Below, piece by piece: positions 63,181 to 64,000 of a DNA stretch of 64,000 nucleotides (position 1 is its first letter; every line of letters starts with the position of its first letter). The notes below the pieces were generated by a model. That model was given only the letters and a program-made list of their open reading frames with translations, was not told the origin of the DNA and did no database searches. The stretch is from Thalassospira sp. TSL5-1 (GTDB lineage Bacteria > Pseudomonadota > Alphaproteobacteria > Rhodospirillales > Thalassospiraceae), in contig NZ_KV880642.1 of the NCBI RefSeq assembly GCF_001907695.1, positions 122,119 to 186,118 of the forward strand, in the 5' to 3' direction. The position numbers and the translations under genes are program-made.

Positions 63181-64000
63181 ATGTCTGTTGATCTGATACG
63201 TGATGCCGTAACAACCACCGAACCCTGGTTGGCCCAGTGCCATTTTGTGCGTGTTGCCGATGAAAATGACGATGGTGCACAGGATAACCAGGCGGACAAT
63301 GATGCGGCGGGCACGCAAAAGGAGGATGATCCGTTCGCCCTTGCTGCCGACCGTGATGATCACTGCAAGGGCCTTGTCGCGGTTCTGACCAATGACCGGG
63401 CGGGTTTTGAACAGGCTCTGGAAAAATTTCTCGTTGATCAGCCGCTCCGGCTTTTGTGGTGCGAGGATATCATGCCCGCCACCCGCTGGATGATGCGCTA
63501 TCCCAAGGATAAATCCGCCCTTGACCTTGCCCGCATGGTCCATGATTACCGCCCGGTGGAAATCGGCCCGCTGGCAACGGCGGAGGACGGGCCGGGGGAA
63601 CATGCCGATGCCATCTGGGCGGAATTGAAAGAAGATGTCACTCCGCTGGATGATCAGTTTGGGGTTTGGCCGCCCAAAACCGTGCCGGATGATCTGGCGG
63701 AATATCTGTTTGGGGATATTGAAAAAACCGGCAAAACCGGCCTTGCCACCTATGCGGTGATTGATGCCTCGAAAATGACGCATCTGGTGGAAAATCTTGC
63801 GACATCGGGGCTGGAATATCGCTGCCTGTTTACCGGGGAAGCGGGTGAAAATCTGGGCGAGGTTGCACCCTATCTGGTGAAACTTGAGCAGGATGCGCGC
63901 TTTACCCGTGACCTTTTGTCAAAGGGGGATCGTCCCTGGCAGCATTGGGACCGTGAAGCCGCAGCCTTTATCCGGTCATCTGCCGGGTTTGATGATATCT
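63181..64000 (+). CDS. DUF4123 domain protein, T6SS effector adaptor, 3' end beyond window
   Basis: 273 residues visible from ATG 63181; the frame is still open at the window end. The DUF4123 pattern begins near residue 180 (TYAVIDASKMTHLVENL; YRCLFTGEAGENLGEVAPYL; KLEQDARFTRDLL). DUF4123 proteins are chaperones that load effectors onto VgrG or PAAR tips and are normally encoded next to them. The first ~170 residues (LVAVLTNDRAGFEQALEKFL, LLWCEDIMPATRWMMRYP) are an extra N-terminal part I do not recognise; it has some likeness to the DUF4123 core, so a duplicated domain is possible. It is separated from the tss operon by about 280 bases and likely has its own promoter. Confidence 0.85.
   Translation, partial: MSVDLIRDAVTTTEPWLAQCHFVRVADENDDGAQDNQADNDAAGTQKEDDPFALAADRDDHCKGLVAVLTNDRAGFEQALEKFLVDQPLRLLWCEDIMPATRWMMRYPKDKSALDLARMVHDYRPVEIGPLATAEDGPGEHADAIWAELKEDVTPLDDQFGVWPPKTVPDDLAEYLFGDIEKTGKTGLATYAVIDASKMTHLVENLATSGLEYRCLFTGEAGENLGEVAPYLVKLEQDARFTRDLLSKGDRPWQHWDREAAAFIRSSAGFDDI

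Overview
The window looks like chromosomal DNA from a free-living, probably marine alphaproteobacterium, most plausibly Thalassospira or a close relative. The basis is moderate-to-high GC coding DNA, the CoA-dependent aromatic catabolism, and the gene families seen; this is inference, because there is no rRNA or other marker gene. Nearly all of the window is protein-coding. No tRNA, rRNA, CRISPR array or insertion sequence was seen.

Region 1 (1-8439, + strand) holds the 3' end of a large RTX-type calcium-binding exoprotein and a small DUF3467 protein. Four envelope genes follow: a GAF-like/HlyD membrane protein, a site-2-protease-type M50 metalloprotease fused to a HlyD-like adaptor, a periplasmic adaptor and a TolC-type outer-membrane channel. 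There is no ABC ATPase and no RND or MFS pump among them. This reads as a non-classical export line for the RTX protein and is my best candidate for an under-described system.

Region 2 (8552-15910, - strand) is a tightly overlapping operon: wecB-like epimerase, NfrB-like glycosyltransferase with c-di-GMP-binding MshEN motifs, NfrA-like TPR/outer-membrane protein and a secreted DUF4434 protein. It matches the E. coli NfrA/NfrB N4 phage receptor polysaccharide pathway, with its UDP-ManNAc supplier built into the operon.

Region 3 (16418-29538) is a divergent catabolic cluster for tryptophan. The steps are tryptophan 2,3-dioxygenase, an arylformamidase-like hydrolase, kynureninase, 2-aminobenzoate-CoA ligase and the fused 2-aminobenzoyl-CoA monooxygenase/reductase. 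Beta-oxidation-type enzymes (FadJ-like, SDR, enoyl-CoA hydratase, acyl-CoA dehydrogenase), a thioesterase, a RidA protein and a MarR regulator accompany them. A 15-bp inverted repeat sits between the divergent arms.

Region 4 (29539-32882) holds an orphan lipoprotein with Ig-like C-terminal repeats and an A+T-rich uncharacterised ORF that may be a 5'-truncated ankyrin-type remnant.

Region 5 (32883-40300, - strand) is a sugar ABC importer operon: LacI regulator, binding protein, two permeases with unusual extra domains, an MGH1/GH63-like glycosidase and a UgpC-type ATPase. A perfect 16-bp LacI-type operator lies exactly between the -35 and -10 elements.

Region 6 (40301-64000) is a 1.4 kb non-coding stretch with a palindrome and a terminator-like hairpin, followed by a long type VI secretion operon (tssB C E F G, tagH, tssJ K L H, a degenerate sigma54-activator homologue, tagO/vasI, tssM, a beta-propeller lipoprotein, tssA). 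A DUF4123 adaptor gene runs off the window end. No hcp or vgrG is in the window; the DUF4123 gene suggests a vgrG/effector island just beyond it.
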